Part shown: positions 33,388-41,272 of the stretch, piece after piece
How the letters are laid out: each line of letters opens with the position of its first letter
Position numbering within the stretch: position 1 is the stretch's first letter
Assembly: GCA_020848905.1 (NCBI GenBank)
Contig: JADLHG010000062.1
Coordinates: forward strand, 84,869 to 148,868
Length of the DNA stretch: 64,000 nt
From: Deltaproteobacteria bacterium
Lineage (GTDB): Bacteria > Myxococcota_A > Polyangia > GCA-2747355 > JADLHG01
Direction: 5' to 3'
Position numbers and translations under genes: made by a program
Notes under the pieces: generated by a model
What the model was told of the DNA's origin: nothing
The model's input: the letters and a program-made list of their open reading frames with translations, nothing else
Databases searched by the model: none

Positions 33388-33456
33388 GCTGCGCGCGCGC
33401 CACCGGGGTGGCGGGCCGCACGGAGAAACGTCGTATCAGGTCGTCGATTCCGTTGC

Positions 33457-33530
33457 GCGCCTGTAGCTCAGCCGGATAGAGCATCGGCCTTCTAAGCCGA
33501 GGGTCGCAGGTTCGAGTCCTGCCAGGCGTA
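33457..33530 (+). tRNA. tRNA-Arg (anticodon TCT)
   Basis: The acceptor stem pairs GCGCCTG (33457-33463) with CAGGCGT (33523-33529), discriminator A at 33530; CCA follows in the DNA (33531-33533). The anticodon stem TCGGC/GCCGA holds loop CTTCTAA, giving TCT. The T loop is TTCGAGT. It reads AGA and AGG codons, which are rare in this genome. Confidence 0.93.
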
Positions 33531-33611
33531 CCACCTCCGGCGCGGACGCGGTTACGTCGCGGTCGATAGCAGTAGACGGCAGTGAATAGCAGTAGAACGC
33601 AGTAGAGATGT

Positions 33612-33684
33612 GGTGGGCGTAGCTCAGTGGTAGAGCACCGGGTTGTGGCCCCGGGTGCCGTGGGTTCAATCCCCATCGCTCACC
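33612..33684 (+). tRNA. tRNA-His (anticodon GTG)
   Basis: An extra 5' G (33612) opposite discriminator C (33684) is the identity mark of tRNA-His. The acceptor stem GTGGGCG pairs with CGCTCAC, including one G-T pair. Anticodon stem CCGGG/CCCGG holds TTGTGGC, giving GTG. CCA is not encoded. Confidence 0.95.
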
Positions 33685-33695
33685 CCCGTCGCGCA

Positions 33696-33732
33696 GAGCG
33701 GCCAGTCCAGAAGGGCTGGCCGCTCGTTTTTT
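33696..33732 (+). terminator. Rho-independent terminator after tRNA-His
   Basis: GAGCGGCCAG (33696-33705) and CTGGCCGCTC (33716-33725) form a perfect 10-bp stem with a 10-nt loop. G and six T follow. It is the clearest intrinsic terminator in the window. Confidence 0.92.
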
Positions 33733-33744
33733 GAGGGCTCGCGA

Positions 33745-33750
33745 TACAAT
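33745..33750 (+). promoter_or_regulatory. -10 box of the metzincin gene, likely leaderless
   Basis: TACAAT ends 6 nt before ATG 33757, so transcription should begin at or next to the start codon. No Shine-Dalgarno is visible. No good -35 is present; the tRNA terminator occupies that region. Confidence 0.4.
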
Positions 33751-33756
33751 GCCGTC

Positions 33757-34896
33757 ATGAACGCGCCGATCGCCGTCGCCCTCGCCTCGGTCCTGTGTCT
33801 CGCGGCCTGTGAAGGCTCGCCCCAGCGGAGCGGAGACGGGGGCCTCACCGACGCCGGCCGCGAGGAAGGCGGCGGACCGCCGGGAGAGGCCGGCCTGCCG
33901 GGCGACTCCCGCCTCGCCGACGGGGCGCGGCGCGACGGCGGCCCACGCCCGCCCGACGCGGCCCCCATCGACCCGACCAAGGACAGCGATGGCGACGGGC
34001 TGCCGGACGGCTTCGAGCAGCTCTTCGGGCTGAACCCGACCAAGAAGGACAGCGACGGCGACGGCGTCCCCGACGGACAGGAGGACGACGACAAAGACGG
34101 CCTGACCGCGCAGCAGGAGTGGGGCTTCTACCGCGTGCCCGCCACCGCGGAGAACGCCCGGCCGAGCCCGACGCACAGGGATCTCGTGATCGAGCTCGAC
34201 TACCAGAAGGGCTTCGGCCCCTCCCCGACCCTGCTCGCCGAGTTCGTCGAGGCCTACGCCGCGGTCGACCTCGCAAATCCCGACGGCAAGCCCGGCATCG
34301 CGGCCCACGTCTACGTCGACGAGCGCGACCTGCCGGTCTCGAACCTGGCCGCCGACGTGAACGCCCGCATGGACTACCTCGGCGCGCACGGCCCGGGCGC
34401 GAGCCTCTCCTCCGTGGCGCACGCCGAGATGGTGCACGTGATGCTCGTGGCCGAGCGCCCCGATTCGGCGGCCCGCGGCGGCGAGACGGTCGGCTCCACC
34501 CAGGCCGGGCCGAACAAGGCCGGCGTGCTGATCTACTCGGGGAACCTGCAGAAGCTCTTCCCCACCTGCAACCTGCCCAATCCTCCGGCGGTGAGTCTCG
34601 AGGAGGCGCTCGTCTCGACCTTCGTGCACGAGGTCGGCCACACGCTCCAGCTCGGGCACGACACCGACGTGGGAGGCGGCGTCAACGCCTACAACATCAT
34701 GGCCACCGACCTCAAGGAGTGCGCCCTGCTCAAGCAGCGCACGCGCGGCACGGGCAACAGCGACCCTGCCCTCGGCGCCACCGACGCGCAGGGAGGCCCG
34801 CGCTTCTCCCGGGCCGCCGCGCAGCTCATGAAGCTCACGAACAAGATCTCCGCCGAGGCCTCGCAGTTCGAGACGGGCAGCGGCCACGAGATGTAG
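33757..34896 (+). CDS. Lipoprotein metalloprotease (metzincin-like) with Ca-binding repeats
   Basis: The 379-residue protein has lipobox CLAAC (Cys 18), a Gly/Asp-rich linker, then thrombospondin type-3-like calcium repeats (DSDGDGLPDGFE, DSDGDGVPDGQEDDDKDG, about 71-115). The catalytic core holds H291-E-x-x-H295-x5-H301-D302 and a Met-turn (YNIMATD, M315), as in metzincins. It should be a zinc endopeptidase anchored in an outer membrane leaflet. ATG 33757 opens a clean signal peptide; upstream sequence is tRNA and terminator. Confidence 0.85.
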   Translation: MNAPIAVALASVLCLAACEGSPQRSGDGGLTDAGREEGGGPPGEAGLPGDSRLADGARRDGGPRPPDAAPIDPTKDSDGDGLPDGFEQLFGLNPTKKDSDGDGVPDGQEDDDKDGLTAQQEWGFYRVPATAENARPSPTHRDLVIELDYQKGFGPSPTLLAEFVEAYAAVDLANPDGKPGIAAHVYVDERDLPVSNLAADVNARMDYLGAHGPGASLSSVAHAEMVHVMLVAERPDSAARGGETVGSTQAGPNKAGVLIYSGNLQKLFPTCNLPNPPAVSLEEALVSTFVHEVGHTLQLGHDTDVGGGVNAYNIMATDLKECALLKQRTRGTGNSDPALGATDAQGGPRFSRAAAQLMKLTNKISAEASQFETGSGHEM

Positions 34897-34939
34897 GGCA
34901 AGCCGAACGAGCGCGGCGGGCGGGCAGGGATGCGGCGGG

Positions 34940-34971
34940 CTACTTCGCCGTCGGCCTACTTCGCCGTCGGC
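34940..34971. repeat. Tandem 16-bp duplication at the PilZ gene 3' end
   Basis: CTACTTCGCCGTCGGC occurs at 34940-34955 and 34956-34971 back to back. The second copy holds the stop codon and last codons of the PilZ protein; the first is a shifted copy just past it. It is probably a small slippage duplication. Confidence 0.7.
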
Positions 34972-36803
34972 GCGAGGATGACGCGGACGAGCCCCTTCTC
35001 GAGCTTCACCTCGCACTCGCCCTTCGTCCCCGCGAAGAAGACGCGGAGGTGCGCCCCTCCCTCGGGCCGCTTGCGCACCCACACCAGGCGGTAGCCGCCC
35101 TTCTGCAGGGCGTAGTTGCCGACGGGGACGCCGGCTTCGCCCTGGGGCAGGTTGATCGCGACCCCCTCGGGTGACGCGAGCCGGTAGTGCTTGGCTCCCT
35201 CGAGCGACCCCTTCACCGGGATGGTCACCACGGCACGGCTCCCGTCGACCGTGACGACGGGATGGCGCGACGCCGGAGCGACAGCTTTTACAGCTTTCGC
35301 GGCTTTTACTGCTTTAGCGTGTTTGTCCGTTTTCGCCGCAGGGGAAGCCTTGGGCTGCAGGGTCTTCCCCGCCGTCGCCTTCGACGCGACCTCCTTGGGG
35401 GCGACAACGCTCGGCGCGGCGGGCTCCTCCGGGGCGTCGTCGGGCCTGTCCTCGGCGCTGGCCTCGGCGGCGGCCGCCGCCGCGACAGGGGCCTCCACCG
35501 CCTTGGGGGCCGGTTGAGCCGCCGGCTGCGGGTCCTCCTTGGCCGGCACGCGCACGATGGTCGGAGCCGCCCCCGACGCCGTCGAACGCAACGGATCCAC
35601 GTCCACCGCCGAGAGCGTCTCCCCCTGTCCCTGCTCGAGCCGGTCGGCCACCGTCTCCCACGGCTTGGTCTGCACCAGCGAGGCCACGGCGATCCCGGCC
35701 ATCACCACCGCCGCCGCCCAGAGCCACGCACGGCGACTGCGGCGACGCGGCGCCTCGGTCTCTTCCCAGAACTCGCCGTAGCGCCCGTACTCGGCCGCCG
35801 AGAGCGGCGGGTCCTCGTAGATCGGAATCACGGGCTCGCTGAGCGGCGGTGGACCGACGGGGCGCGCGGAAACCTCCTCGGCGAGCGCCGACCGCCGCTG
35901 ACTCACCAGCGTGTCGGAAGCGTCCTCGACCTCGGCCACCTCGACCGACGACGTCTCCACCGCAGGAAGGTCCACGCACGCCTTCAGCTCGATGGAGCCC
36001 GCCGCCGCGACCCCCGGATTCGACGAGCTCTTGTGCGTGACGAGGAGCATCGGCTCGTCGGTCACGGGCGCCGGCTCGGCCACGACGGGCGCGATGGGCT
36101 CCCGCGCCACCTGAAACTGCATCGTGGGCGTCCGCTCCGACTGCCACTCGGCGAGGTCCGCGTCCTCGTCCTCGCTGACGGATTCGGCGTCGGCGTGCTG
36201 CGCCGTGCGGAGCGGCAAGGACAGATCGACCTGCAGCCTCGGCACGTCGTGCGGGGCGCGCGCCTCGAGCGCGACACCGTGGAGCACGCCGAACTGCTCG
36301 GCCTCGACCGCGCTGTCCCCCTCGCCGAACGCCACGCGCACCGCCGAGTCCAGCCGCAGAAAGGGCAGCACCGTCCGCAAGCGAATGCCGTCGCCGGTTC
36401 TCACGGCCTGCGCGCGAACGGGCTGCGACATCCCTTCGAACCACACCTTGACCGACTGGTTCTCCTCGCGCATCGGCCCCACGAGCCGCCGCAACAGACG
36501 CTCGTCACCGTCGGACAGGTCGATGAACTGGATCCCCATCCCCGCGCCGGGGACCTGCTCCGCGCCGCGCCAGGGCTTCACCCAGGCCACTCTCCCTCGC
36601 ACGGTCAGGTGATCGTCGGGCAGCGGCAGATCGCACAGGAGCTCGGTCCCGACGTCGCACAGCTCCGGCGCTTGCACGAAGACACCCGAGGCGCTGAGAT
36701 TGCTCGCCTCGGCCAAGATGGTGCGCTGCTGGCCCGGCGGCAGCAGCCGCACGGTGGCCTGGTAGCGCACGCGGTGGTCTCGTCGCTCCCAGAGCTCGTT
36801 CAT
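34956..36803 (-). CDS. PilZ domain - transmembrane - AMIN-like domain protein
   Basis: The 615-residue protein starts with a PilZ domain (about 3-100): RRDHRVRYQATVRLL holds the c-di-GMP-binding RxxxR, and NLSASGVFV the second motif. A further degenerate PilZ-like region (about 108-190) and a long acidic linker follow. One transmembrane helix lies near 365-385 (RRAWLWAAAVVMAGIAVASLV). An Ala/Lys-rich periplasmic stretch has six KA(V)K repeats. The C-terminal 95 residues resemble AMIN domains, which bind peptidoglycan or the secretin PilQ. It may relay c-di-GMP across the inner membrane to the cell wall or pilus. The start at 36803 follows GAGG. Confidence 0.75.
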   Translation of the reverse strand: MNELWERRDHRVRYQATVRLLPPGQQRTILAEASNLSASGVFVQAPELCDVGTELLCDLPLPDDHLTVRGRVAWVKPWRGAEQVPGAGMGIQFIDLSDGDERLLRRLVGPMREENQSVKVWFEGMSQPVRAQAVRTGDGIRLRTVLPFLRLDSAVRVAFGEGDSAVEAEQFGVLHGVALEARAPHDVPRLQVDLSLPLRTAQHADAESVSEDEDADLAEWQSERTPTMQFQVAREPIAPVVAEPAPVTDEPMLLVTHKSSSNPGVAAAGSIELKACVDLPAVETSSVEVAEVEDASDTLVSQRRSALAEEVSARPVGPPPLSEPVIPIYEDPPLSAAEYGRYGEFWEETEAPRRRSRRAWLWAAAVVMAGIAVASLVQTKPWETVADRLEQGQGETLSAVDVDPLRSTASGAAPTIVRVPAKEDPQPAAQPAPKAVEAPVAAAAAAEASAEDRPDDAPEEPAAPSVVAPKEVASKATAGKTLQPKASPAAKTDKHAKAVKAAKAVKAVAPASRHPVVTVDGSRAVVTIPVKGSLEGAKHYRLASPEGVAINLPQGEAGVPVGNYALQKGGYRLVWVRKRPEGGAHLRVFFAGTKGECEVKLEKGLVRVILAPTAK

Positions 36804-37103
36804 CGCCGCATCCTCATGAGCTGCATCCTCGCCGTTGGCGTGCGCGTTCGAGTGTATGGAGGGGTAGTGGGGTGGGCAATTTTTTGACCCTCGCGCGGCA
36901 CATCGACGGGCCGTGTGCCGTCGTGTGTGTCTCTCGGCGTGCGATCGCAAGAGCGCCATGATGTTCGCGACGTAGATCGTTCGCGTCGAAAGCGCGCGCG
37001 TGACCCAATCGGCCACGAGAGAAAAAGATGTCTCTCCGCGAAAAAAAAACGTCTGCCGCGTTGACTCGGCCGCTCGAGATTTGCGACTATGAACCCATCC
37101 GAA
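36804..37103. other. 300-bp divergent intergenic region
   Basis: It holds the PilZ promoter (minus strand, 36851-36879), a TTTTTT run at about 36880-36886, an A9 run at about 37041-37049, and TTGACT at 37061-37066 as a possible -35 for the plus-strand lipoprotein. No gene is seen. Confidence 0.5.
36851..36879 (-). promoter_or_regulatory. Promoter of the PilZ protein gene
   Basis: On the minus strand TTGCCC (36879-36874), a 17-bp spacer and TACACT (36856-36851) match the local housekeeping pattern exactly. The start site is near 36845, 42 nt before the ATG. Confidence 0.65.
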
Positions 37104-37979
37104 ATGGCAAGCCGTCGTTTGAGTAAGGCCTCCATTTTCTTCGCCGGGCTCCTCGGCGGATGCGCTACCACTTCCTCACCCAGCACGCCGGGCCCAACGC
37201 CAGGATCCACTCGGGATCACGCCATGGGATCGGTCGTCGCCCCGCAGCGCGTGCGCGTCTTCTTTCGTGAAGGGAAGGCCTTCGCGCGAGAAGGACGCCG
37301 CGAGTGGGCGCTCGCCGAGGTCGGCCGCGACGAGATGCTGTGGGCTCCCGACGGGCAGCGCTTCGCCTACGTGAAGGCGAAGCCGCGTCGCGACGTCGAA
37401 GGCGGCGCGTTCTCCTTCGTGGTGGTCCGCAACCTCCGTGGCGACTCGGTGAACGAGTTCCCCGTCTATCGCCCCGGCCAGCCGTCGGAGCTCGAGTGGA
37501 TCGACGACGATCAGATCTCGTACGTCGCTCCGCCGGACAAGTCGGGCGACGCCTACGTGGTCCACTCCGTCTCCACGGGCGAGGTCGTGCGCGTGTTGCG
37601 CGGGCGCTCCTTCGTCTGGTCGCCCGGGCGCAAGCGCTTGGCCTACGTGAGCAACGACACGCGTCGCCCGATCATCAAAGTAGACGATCACATCGTATGG
37701 CCTCGCGGCAGCACCACGGCGGCGCGCAAGCGTCAACTCATCAGCCCGCTGAGCTGGTCCCCGGACGGTAGTGGTCTCGCCTTCCTCGAGCGGGACGGCA
37801 AGGAAGCTCGTCTCGTGGTCTTGCTCGTGGTGGACAACCACGAGGGGGACCTGACCTGGCCTCTGCCGAAGGGCGCCAATGGGGGCGAGAACAAGCTCTT
37901 CTGGGCCCAGAACAAGGTTCTCATCGGCGAGAGCGCCTTCAAGCCGCGCTTCGCCGCCAGCTGGAATCGCGTCCAGTAG
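37104..37979 (+). CDS. Lipoprotein with beta-propeller-like repeats
   Basis: The 291-residue protein has a lipobox (GLLGGC) and then blade-like repeats marked by WAPDGQRFAYV, LEWIDDDQISYV, FVWSPGRKRLAYV and LSWSPDGSGLAFLE, as in TolB/WD40-like propellers. Only about four or five blades are visible, so the propeller may be incomplete or oligomeric. ATG 37104 was chosen over ATG 37089 because a -10-like GACTAT overlaps the upstream codon. No binding partner is indicated. Confidence 0.65.
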   Translation: MASRRLSKASIFFAGLLGGCATTSSPSTPGPTPGSTRDHAMGSVVAPQRVRVFFREGKAFAREGRREWALAEVGRDEMLWAPDGQRFAYVKAKPRRDVEGGAFSFVVVRNLRGDSVNEFPVYRPGQPSELEWIDDDQISYVAPPDKSGDAYVVHSVSTGEVVRVLRGRSFVWSPGRKRLAYVSNDTRRPIIKVDDHIVWPRGSTTAARKRQLISPLSWSPDGSGLAFLERDGKEARLVVLLVVDNHEGDLTWPLPKGANGGENKLFWAQNKVLIGESAFKPRFAASWNRVQ

Positions 37980-38042
37980 CGCGCCCCTTCCCGCCCGCTC
38001 CCGTTTGACAGCCCTGCCCCCGTATGATCGAATGTGACCGCG

Positions 38043-38507
38043 ATGCGTCGATACCTACTCATCGGGGCGGTGCTGTCCTGGCCCCTCGCGCTGAACGCCG
38101 AGGACCCGAAGGATCCGCCGGCCGAGGCCGAACGCCCGCGCGAGGAGAAGCCCGCCCCGGCCTCGCGCCCCGCGCAGGATCCGTTCGCGCGCCTGCGCGT
38201 CGTGACGCCGCGGGGCAAGCTCGGTCCCCTCTGGTCCGTTCGTCCCCGGGACGTGCGCGAGCAACGCGACCGCTCGAAGAAGGAACAGATCAAGGTCACC
38301 ATCAACACCATCCCACCGGGAGCGCTCGTCTTTCACGGCGGTAAGCTCCTCGGAAAGACGCCGCTCACCCTCCCCGCGCACCGCAACAGCACGCCGCTCG
38401 ACATCACTCTTCAGCACGGAAAGCGCTTCATGCTGCTGCGCACGCGGATCCATCGACGGGTCACGCGCTCGTACGTCTTCAAGCTGAGCCCGGCGAAGAT
38501 CCACTGA
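38043..38507 (+). CDS. Exported small PEGA-like protein
   Basis: The 154-residue protein has a signal peptide (residues 1-18, cut near LNAED), a Pro/Glu-rich stretch, and a C-terminal PEGA-like domain: VTINTIPPGALVFHGGKLLGKTPLTLP. PEGA domains are surface beta modules of unknown partner. ATG 38043 is preferred to GTG 38034 for the signal peptide. TTGACA lies at 38005-38010. Confidence 0.65.
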   Translation: MRRYLLIGAVLSWPLALNAEDPKDPPAEAERPREEKPAPASRPAQDPFARLRVVTPRGKLGPLWSVRPRDVREQRDRSKKEQIKVTINTIPPGALVFHGGKLLGKTPLTLPAHRNSTPLDITLQHGKRFMLLRTRIHRRVTRSYVFKLSPAKIH

Positions 38508-38634
38508 TCCACGACGCGGTTCCGGATCTCTTGCGAGAGAGATCGCACGCCGCACCTCCACGACCTCGCGATGCGCGCCGCGCCGAAGATGCCCACAGAA
38601 GGGCTCAGAGGGGCACTTTCTCGCGCCAGGGGTC

Positions 38635-38663
38635 TTGACAAGATCGAGCGAATACCTGACAAG
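38635..38663 (+). promoter_or_regulatory. Promoter/operator region of the histone-fold gene
   Basis: TTGACA at 38635-38640 is a perfect -35, but the matching -10 is poor. TGACAAG is repeated at 38636-38642 and 38657-38663, 21 bp apart (two helical turns), which suggests a dimeric regulator binding the promoter. Confidence 0.4.
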
Positions 38664-38665
38664 AG

Positions 38666-38699
38666 TTCTTCCTGAGCACGCAGTCCTCCTCAGGAAGAA
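38666..38699 (+). promoter_or_regulatory. 11-bp stem hairpin in the leader of the histone-fold gene
   Basis: TTCTTCCTGAG (38666-38676) and CTCAGGAAGAA (38689-38699) are perfect complements with a 12-nt loop, ending 34 bp before the ATG. No T-run follows, so it is more likely an mRNA-stability or protein-binding element than a terminator. Confidence 0.5.
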
Positions 38700-38733
38700 G
38701 CCAACTCACACGACAGAAGAAGGAGGAGTCCCC

Positions 38734-38967
38734 ATGGCGAAGGCGACGAAGACGAAGGCGAAGGCTGGCGGCAAGAAGGCGGCGGCGGCGAACCGCGAGG
38801 TTCTCGTGGTGGCGAGCAAGATCAAGGAGTACATCAAGTCGAAGAACCTGCAGAGCAGCTCCGAGGTGGTACCGGCTCTCAGCGAGAAGATCTACGAGCT
38901 GCTGGACAGCGCCGCGACCCGCACGCAGAACAACGGTCGCGCGACCGTCCGTCCCCACGACCTGTAG
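38734..38967 (+). CDS. Bacterial histone-fold protein with Lys-rich tail
   Basis: The 77-residue protein has two parts. Residues 1-21 are a Lys/Ala tail (MAKATKTKAKAGGKKAAA). Residues 22-77 fit a single histone fold: short helix VLVVASKIKEYIKSKN, loop with QSSSEVV, long helix PALSEKIYELLDSAATRTQ, loop NNGRATVRP and the start of the last helix at HDL. The RATVRPHDL ending is the histone-fold loop-2 R-T/D pair region. Similar proteins occur in Bdellovibrio and some Myxococcota and coat DNA. The tail resembles eukaryotic H1-type tails. GAAGGAGGAG precedes the ATG, predicting very strong translation, as expected of a chromatin protein. Confidence 0.8.
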   Translation: MAKATKTKAKAGGKKAAAANREVLVVASKIKEYIKSKNLQSSSEVVPALSEKIYELLDSAATRTQNNGRATVRPHDL

Positions 38968-39024
38968 GCGTGGCGCACGCGCTGTTGCTCCGCCCGGCCC
39001 ACCCGGCGGGACGCGGCCGCAGCG

Positions 39025-40128
39025 CTACGGATCGAGAGCTTGCCGTACAGCTCGTGCCAGCTCGCCGTGTGTGTAGGGCTTCTGGATCAATCGTGCATCG
39101 GGCGGCGCGCCTTCGAGCATCTCGGCCGCATATCCTGACGTGAAGAGCGTACGAAGGGAGGGCTGGCGAGACGCAATTTGCCTCGCCAGCTCGAACCCGT
39201 TCGTCTCCGGCATCACCACGTCGCTGATCAGCAGGTCCACCGGACGGTCCAGGCCGGCGAGCGTCTCGAGCGCCTCGCGCGCCGAGCCGGCCTGCAGCAC
39301 CTCGTAGCCCAGCGAGCGCAGCAGTCGCACCGCTGCGTGGCGCGAGAGCGTCTCGTCGTCCACGACCAGCACGCGCTCGCTGCCGCGCGGGTGCTGCTCG
39401 CCCGTCGCATGCGCCGCTCGACCGACGCGGCCCGCACGCGGCAGGTACAGCGACACCGTCGTCCCCGCCCCCACCACGCTCGCCAGCTCGAGGCCGCCGC
39501 CGTGCTGCCTGAGCGTGCCCATGGCCACGGCCAGCCCGAGCCCCAGCCGCTCGCGCGTGCTGACGAAGGGCTGCAGAACTCGCGGAAGGATCGATGGGGG
39601 AACGCCGCAGCCGGTGTCGCGCACGGCGAGCCGACAGTACGCGCCAGGCGCCAGGTCGAGCTCTCCCGCCAGCCGAGCGTCCAGCTCGACGACGCCCAGC
39701 TCCAGCAGGATCTGCTTGGCTCCCGCGAGCACCGCGTTGCCGAGGAGCTCTGCGAGCACGCTCCGTATGGCCTGGACGTCGATCTCCACCTCGGCGAGCG
39801 CGTCGGCGGAGGTCTCGAGGGTCAGATTGACTCCGTGGGGGAGCTCGTGCGCCAGCGCGCTCTGCGTGGTGGAGAGCCACGGCACGAGGGCGACCCGCTT
39901 GCGTACTAGGAGCTGCTTGCCCGCGATCGCCAGGAGCTGGTCGACGATCTCCTGCGCGCGCTCCCCCAGCGCGACGACCTCCTCGAGCTCTGCGGCGCCC
40001 GCGGCCCCCACGTCCACCAGGGAGAGTCCCTCGCGGGCGTGGGCCCGCATCTGCGCGAGCACGCCCCCGAGCTGTCGCGCGATGGCGCCGCAGAGTCGCG
40101 CCTGCTGCTCGATCGCTTCGTGGGGCAT
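39025..40128 (-). CDS. GHKL ATPase-receiver hybrid lacking the phosphoacceptor His
   Basis: The 367-residue protein has a helical region (1-90), a GHKL ATPase (about 100-230; N131 in LLGNAVLAG, D171-T-G-C-G, GLGLAV near 198) and a C-terminal receiver (253-367; D257-D258, D303 in LLISDVVMPE, S331, K350). The segment GAIARQLGGVLAQM (14-27) aligns with the usual GIAHDFNNLLT H-box but has Arg where the His should be. It probably cannot autophosphorylate in the normal way and may act as a phosphatase, a scaffold or a receiver-only relay. It lies downstream of fliA and flgM on the same strand. Confidence 0.8.
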   Translation of the reverse strand: MPHEAIEQQARLCGAIARQLGGVLAQMRAHAREGLSLVDVGAAGAAELEEVVALGERAQEIVDQLLAIAGKQLLVRKRVALVPWLSTTQSALAHELPHGVNLTLETSADALAEVEIDVQAIRSVLAELLGNAVLAGAKQILLELGVVELDARLAGELDLAPGAYCRLAVRDTGCGVPPSILPRVLQPFVSTRERLGLGLAVAMGTLRQHGGGLELASVVGAGTTVSLYLPRAGRVGRAAHATGEQHPRGSERVLVVDDETLSRHAAVRLLRSLGYEVLQAGSAREALETLAGLDRPVDLLISDVVMPETNGFELARQIASRQPSLRTLFTSGYAAEMLEGAPPDARLIQKPYTHGELARAVRQALDP

Positions 40129-40232
40129 GGCGGGCAGAGCATCGTGGAAGGGAGCGCAAAGCGCAAGCGCACGCCGGGCGGACGGACGCGCGCGGGCAAC
40201 GAACCGACGGGCGGGCGAATCAGGGCCCTGAC

Positions 40233-40427
40233 TTAGTTCGTGCCGCCGGCCTTCGGGAGGACAAGCTCCTCGGGGTGCCCTCCGCGGAGCGAAGGCTCTC
40301 GCCGCAGGAGCGCGTCGGCGAGCTTGAACGGATCGATGCGGAGCTGTCCCGTCGCGAGTTCGCGGCGGAGGTGGAAGAGCTGCGCGGTACGGCGTCGGGG
40401 GCGCTGGGGCATGACTCCCTGATCCAT
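40233..40427 (-). CDS. flgM: FlgM-like anti-sigma28 factor
   Basis: The short protein (64 residues from ATG 40427; GTG 40457 would give 74) contains LFHLRRELATGQLRIDPFKLADALLRRE. This matches the C-terminal sigma-binding part of FlgM, which has the pattern LRxxIxxGxYxIDxxKIAxxLL. The basic N-terminus QRPRRR is unusual. FlgM holds FliA inactive until the flagellar hook is finished and FlgM is exported. It lies 100 bp after fliA on the same strand, a classical pairing. The start codon is uncertain; no strong Shine-Dalgarno is visible. Confidence 0.6.
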   Translation of the reverse strand: MDQGVMPQRPRRRTAQLFHLRRELATGQLRIDPFKLADALLRREPSLRGGHPEELVLPKAGGTN

Positions 40428-40527
40428 CGACCGCGCCGGCGGGTCATTTAGGACCACCGCCGCCGGATGCGCCAGGGAGTTGAATCGTCAGGGATTGTTG
40501 GTCGGTGGCGGGGCTGGGAGGGGGCGT

Positions 40528-41217
40528 CTACGCCGCGAGCGCGGCCCGACGTTCCACGGCCGCTCGGAGGCGCTCCACGGCTTCAGAGCGGATCTGGCAC
40601 ACGCGCGACGGCGACACGGAGAGCAGGTCCGCGATGTCCCGCAGCGGAAGCTCCTCGTAGTAGTAGAGCCACAGCACCTGCCGCTGGCGCTCCGGGAGCT
40701 CCTCGATCGCCTCGGCCAAGCGGGCCCGCGTCTCGTGCTGCGTCAACTCCGCCTCCACTCCGGGCTGCTCCGAGGCCAGCTCCAGGTCATCGGCCGAAAC
40801 CATGCGCGCCGAGGCCAGACGGACCTGAACGCCGCGGTAGTCCTCGAGCGAGACGCCCAGGCGTCCGGCCACCTCGTCGTCGTTCGCGTCGCGACCGAGC
40901 TCGCCCGAAAGCTGATGCATCGTGCGCTGCAACTTCTTGCTCTCGATGCGCGCCTCGCGGGACATGATGTCGCGACGGCGGAGCTCGTCCATGATCTCTC
41001 CGCGAATGCGGAATTCGGCATAGCCCTTGAAGGTCTCGGCCCGCTCCGGATCGAAGCGCGTGAGAGCGCCGGCCAGGCCGAGCAGCCCGGCCCCGACCAG
41101 ATCGTCCAGCGCCACATGGGACGGCAACCGCCGGGCTACCTGCGCCGCCACCTCGTGCACCAGAGGCATGAGCGATTGGGCTAGCTGCTGGCGTTCGCTC
41201 TGCGTTTGGCTGCTCAT
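40528..41217 (-). CDS. fliA: RNA polymerase sigma factor of the FliA/sigma28 family
   Basis: The 229-residue protein has region 2 (HEVAAQVARRLPSHVALDDLVGAGLLGLAGALTRFDP, then FKGYAEFRIRGEIMDELRRRD), region 3 (LSGELGRDANDDEVAGRLGV) and region 4 (ELPERQRQVLWLYYYEELPLRDIADLLSVSPSRVCQIRSEAVERL). The RIRGEIMDELRR signature is typical of FliA/WhiG. It starts at ATG 41217 with GGAGGG upstream, 25 nt after a predicted sigma54 start. It is followed by an FlgM-like gene. It should direct late flagellar or motility genes, though none lie in this window. Confidence 0.9.
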   Translation of the reverse strand: MSSQTQSERQQLAQSLMPLVHEVAAQVARRLPSHVALDDLVGAGLLGLAGALTRFDPERAETFKGYAEFRIRGEIMDELRRRDIMSREARIESKKLQRTMHQLSGELGRDANDDEVAGRLGVSLEDYRGVQVRLASARMVSADDLELASEQPGVEAELTQHETRARLAEAIEELPERQRQVLWLYYYEELPLRDIADLLSVSPSRVCQIRSEAVERLRAAVERRAALAA

Positions 41218-41251
41218 CCTCGTCCCTCCGCTATCCCGTGTGCTGGCTAAC

Positions 41252-41267
41252 AGCAACGCATGTGCCA
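41252..41267 (-). promoter_or_regulatory. Near-consensus sigma54 promoter of fliA
   Basis: On the minus strand the site reads TGGCACATGCGTTGCT, matching TGGCACG-N4-TTGCT except for one base. The start site should be near 41242, 25 nt before ATG 41217. Confidence 0.8.
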
Positions 41268-41272
41268 TGACC

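Noticed and set aside
33566..33606. Short repeats of ATAGCAGTAGA between the two tRNA genes
   Set aside because: Two 11-bp copies and one partial copy in a tRNA spacer; too short and without context to call a regulatory or mobile element.
38005..38028. TTGACA and TATGAT as a promoter pair before the PEGA-like gene
   Set aside because: The spacer is only 12 bp, too short for sigma70-type promoters; TTGACA may pair with a weaker -10 further on.
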